64,000 bases of DNA, taken from NCBI GenBank assembly GCA_017415995.1, contig JAFQDN010000007.1, forward strand, positions 1 to 64,000, in the 5' to 3' direction. Position 1 is the stretch's first letter. Each line of letters opens with the position of its first letter. The notes beneath the pieces were generated by a model. The model ran no database searches. It saw only the letters and a program-made list of their open reading frames with translations, and had not been told where the DNA came from. The DNA comes from Akkermansia sp. (GTDB lineage: Bacteria; Verrucomicrobiota; Verrucomicrobiia; Verrucomicrobiales; Akkermansiaceae). Of the stretch, positions 62,467 to 64,000 are shown piece after piece. A program made the position numbers and the translations under genes.

Positions 62467-64000
62467 ATGCCTAAAGACACGTCTATCAAGAAGATATTGG
62501 TCATCGGTTCGGGCCCCATCATCATCGGGCAGGGGTGTGAGTTTGACTACTCCGGTACCCAGGCTTGTAAAACATTGAAGGAAGAGGGCTACGAGGTAGT
62601 GCTTGTTAATTCCAATCCCGCCACCATCATGACGGACCCGGAGACAGCACCCTACACCTACATCGAGCCGTTGACTCCCGAGTACATTGAGAAAATCATT
62701 GCTCGCGAAAAACCGGACGCGTTGCTGCCGACCCTCGGTGGCCAGACAGCTCTGAATGCAGCAATGGAGCTGCACCGCCAAGGGATTCTTGACAAGTACG
62801 GAGTCCGGGTTATCGGTGCTGATGCTGATGCCATCGATAAAGGTGAGGATCGCCAGCGTTTCAAGGATGCTATGCTCAAAATCGGGTTGGATGTTCCGGC
62901 TTCCGGCGTGGCTCACAACATGGCAGAGGCTTGGGATATTGCCAAGAATGTCATCGGCGCTTATCCGATGATTATCCGCCCGGCGTTCACGCTGGGTGGT
63001 ACCGGTGGCGGTATTGCATACAACAAGACGGAGTTTGAGGAGATTGTCCTGCGTGGTCTGGACCTTTCCCCGGTGCATGAGGTGCTCATTGAGGAGTCCC
63101 TGCTGGGTTGGAAGGAGATTGAGATGGAGGTGATGCGTGACAGCAAGGATAACTGCATTACCATTTGCTCCATCGAAAACTTGGATCCTATGGGTGTGCA
63201 CACCGGTGACTCCATCACCGTGGCTCCGGCCATGACCCTCAATGCCCGTGAGTACGCCATCCTCAAAGAAGCGTCATTTGCCATCATCCGCGAAATCGGC
63301 GTGAAGAGCGGTGGCAGCAATATCCAGTTTGCCATTTGCCCGCGCACCGGGCGCCAGGTGGTGATTGAGATGAACCCCCGCGTGAGCCGCTCCTCTGCGC
63401 TGGCCTCCAAGGCAACGGGTTTCCCCATTGCTAAGTTCTCTGCCAAACTTGCTGTGGGTTATACGCTTGATGAGCTGTTGAATGATATTACCCACTCCAC
63501 GCCGGCCTCGTTTGAGCCCACCATCGACTATGTGGTGTGCAAGGTGCCCCGCTTCACCTTCGAGAAGTTCAAGAAGGCTGATGAACGCCTGACAACGGCC
63601 ATGAAGAGCGTGGGTGAGGTGATGAGCATCGGTACCACTTTCAAGGAGTCCCTGCAAAAGGCTCTGCGTTCTCTGGAAACCGGACGCTGGGGCTTCGGTT
63701 TTGACACCAAGGATCCCAAGAATCCCACGCGTAATGAGATTTCTGCCAAGCTTTCCGTGCCGAATGCCGACCGTATTTTCTGGATTCAGACGGCATTTGT
63801 CAACGGGTTTACAGCGGAGGAAATTCATGACCTCACGCAGATTGACCCTTGGTTTATTGAGCAGTTACAGCAGTTGGCAGAAGCCGGCATGAAGCTTGCC
63901 GAGCTGGACTTGCTGGAGGCCAAGAAACTCGGCTTCTCCGACCGCCAGATAGCCCTTGCCCGCGGTTGCTCCGAGGACGATGTGCGCGCAGAGCGCAAGG
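62467..64000 (+). CDS. carB: Carbamoyl-phosphate synthase large subunit, 5' part
   Basis: The coding region runs off the window end, so 511 residues are visible of a protein usually ~1070 long. It makes carbamoyl phosphate for pyrimidine and arginine synthesis. It opens [20 protein letters not shown], with the [11 protein letters not shown] segment, ATP-grasp motifs around [13 protein letters not shown] and [18 protein letters not shown], and the oligomerisation region after residue ~400. The ATG at 62467 is the family start. Possible upstream elements are TTGCAT (62417-62422) and TACACT (62456-62461), but their spacing is poor. The 152-base gap before it has no gene. carA is not in the window. 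Confidence 0.97.
   Translation, partial: MPKDTSIKKILVIGSGPIIIGQGCEFDYSGTQACKTLKEEGYEVVLVNSNPATIMTDPETAPYTYIEPLTPEYIEKIIAREKPDALLPTLGGQTALNAAMELHRQGILDKYGVRVIGADADAIDKGEDRQRFKDAMLKIGLDVPASGVAHNMAEAWDIAKNVIGAYPMIIRPAFTLGGTGGGIAYNKTEFEEIVLRGLDLSPVHEVLIEESLLGWKEIEMEVMRDSKDNCITICSIENLDPMGVHTGDSITVAPAMTLNAREYAILKEASFAIIREIGVKSGGSNIQFAICPRTGRQVVIEMNPRVSRSSALASKATGFPIAKFSAKLAVGYTLDELLNDITHSTPASFEPTIDYVVCKVPRFTFEKFKKADERLTTAMKSVGEVMSIGTTFKESLQKALRSLETGRWGFGFDTKDPKNPTRNEISAKLSVPNADRIFWIQTAFVNGFTAEEIHDLTQIDPWFIEQLQQLAEAGMKLAELDLLEAKKLGFSDRQIALARGCSEDDVRAERK

Overview
The window looks like a chromosomal stretch of a Gram-negative, gut-type Verrucomicrobiota close to Akkermansia. The strongest marker is a five-gene minus-strand block (18773-26395): a secretin, two membrane-anchored proteins, a PilM/PilN-type protein and a secreted protein. 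Gene order and architecture match Amuc_1098-Amuc_1102 of Akkermansia muciniphila, including a divergent counterpart of the TLR2-active protein Amuc_1100. Outer-membrane efflux, PBP2, secretin and lipoprotein genes fit a diderm. Family assignments come from motifs and memory; no database search was run.

Layout. 1-5180: C-terminal part of an RHS protein whose AT-rich tip carries an L,D-transpeptidase (YkuD)-like motif, then a secreted protein that may be its immunity partner. 5386-7578: polysaccharide deacetylase and a Lys/Pro/Ala-rich protein. 7669-12584 (-): MacA/MacB/outer-membrane-factor efflux operon. 12972-17961: dnaX, ybaB and a second, divergent adaptor/ATPase/permease set. 18119-18547: a small conserved protein. 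18773-26395 (-): the pilus/secretin cluster. 26576-28480: lgt, tRNA-Tyr, tRNA-Val, purN. 28685-37850 (-): a seven-gene MoxR/DUF58/Bat operon ending in an Lnb-like (DUF4105) gene. 37976-43739: GtrII-like membrane protein, LolA-like protein, a 33-codon gene and two amidases. 43856-49388 (-): flavin reductase, aconitase, RmlD-like reductase, NfeD and SPFH proteins. 49667-54072: a membrane protein, tyrA, a lipoprotein and recQ. 54155-59347: a run of exported accessory proteins, including two tandem alpha/beta hydrolases, an IdeS/Mac-like cysteine protease and a C39-like cysteine peptidase. 59427-64000: PTS EIIA-like protein, PBP2 and the 5' part of carB.

Themes. Much of the window serves the envelope: lipoprotein maturation (lgt, Lnb-like), lipid or lipoprotein transport (LolA-like, MacB-type transporters), peptidoglycan (PBP2, two amidases, LD-transpeptidase toxin), surface pili and envelope-stress functions (Bat, SPFH/NfeD).

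Gene expression shows a consistent pattern. Sigma70-type promoters, usually TTGCNN - 16 to 18 nt - TANNNT, sit so close to start codons that dnaX, recQ, purN, PBP2, macA, an amidase, the IdeS-like gene and the C39-like gene should have leaderless or nearly leaderless mRNAs. Shine-Dalgarno sequences are rare. This pattern also corrected two starts (dnaX, recQ).

The most interesting leads are the IdeS-like protease with all its catalytic residues, the RHS LD-transpeptidase toxin module, the Amuc_1100-type cluster, the 33-codon transcript and an amidase paralogue that has lost its catalytic Glu.
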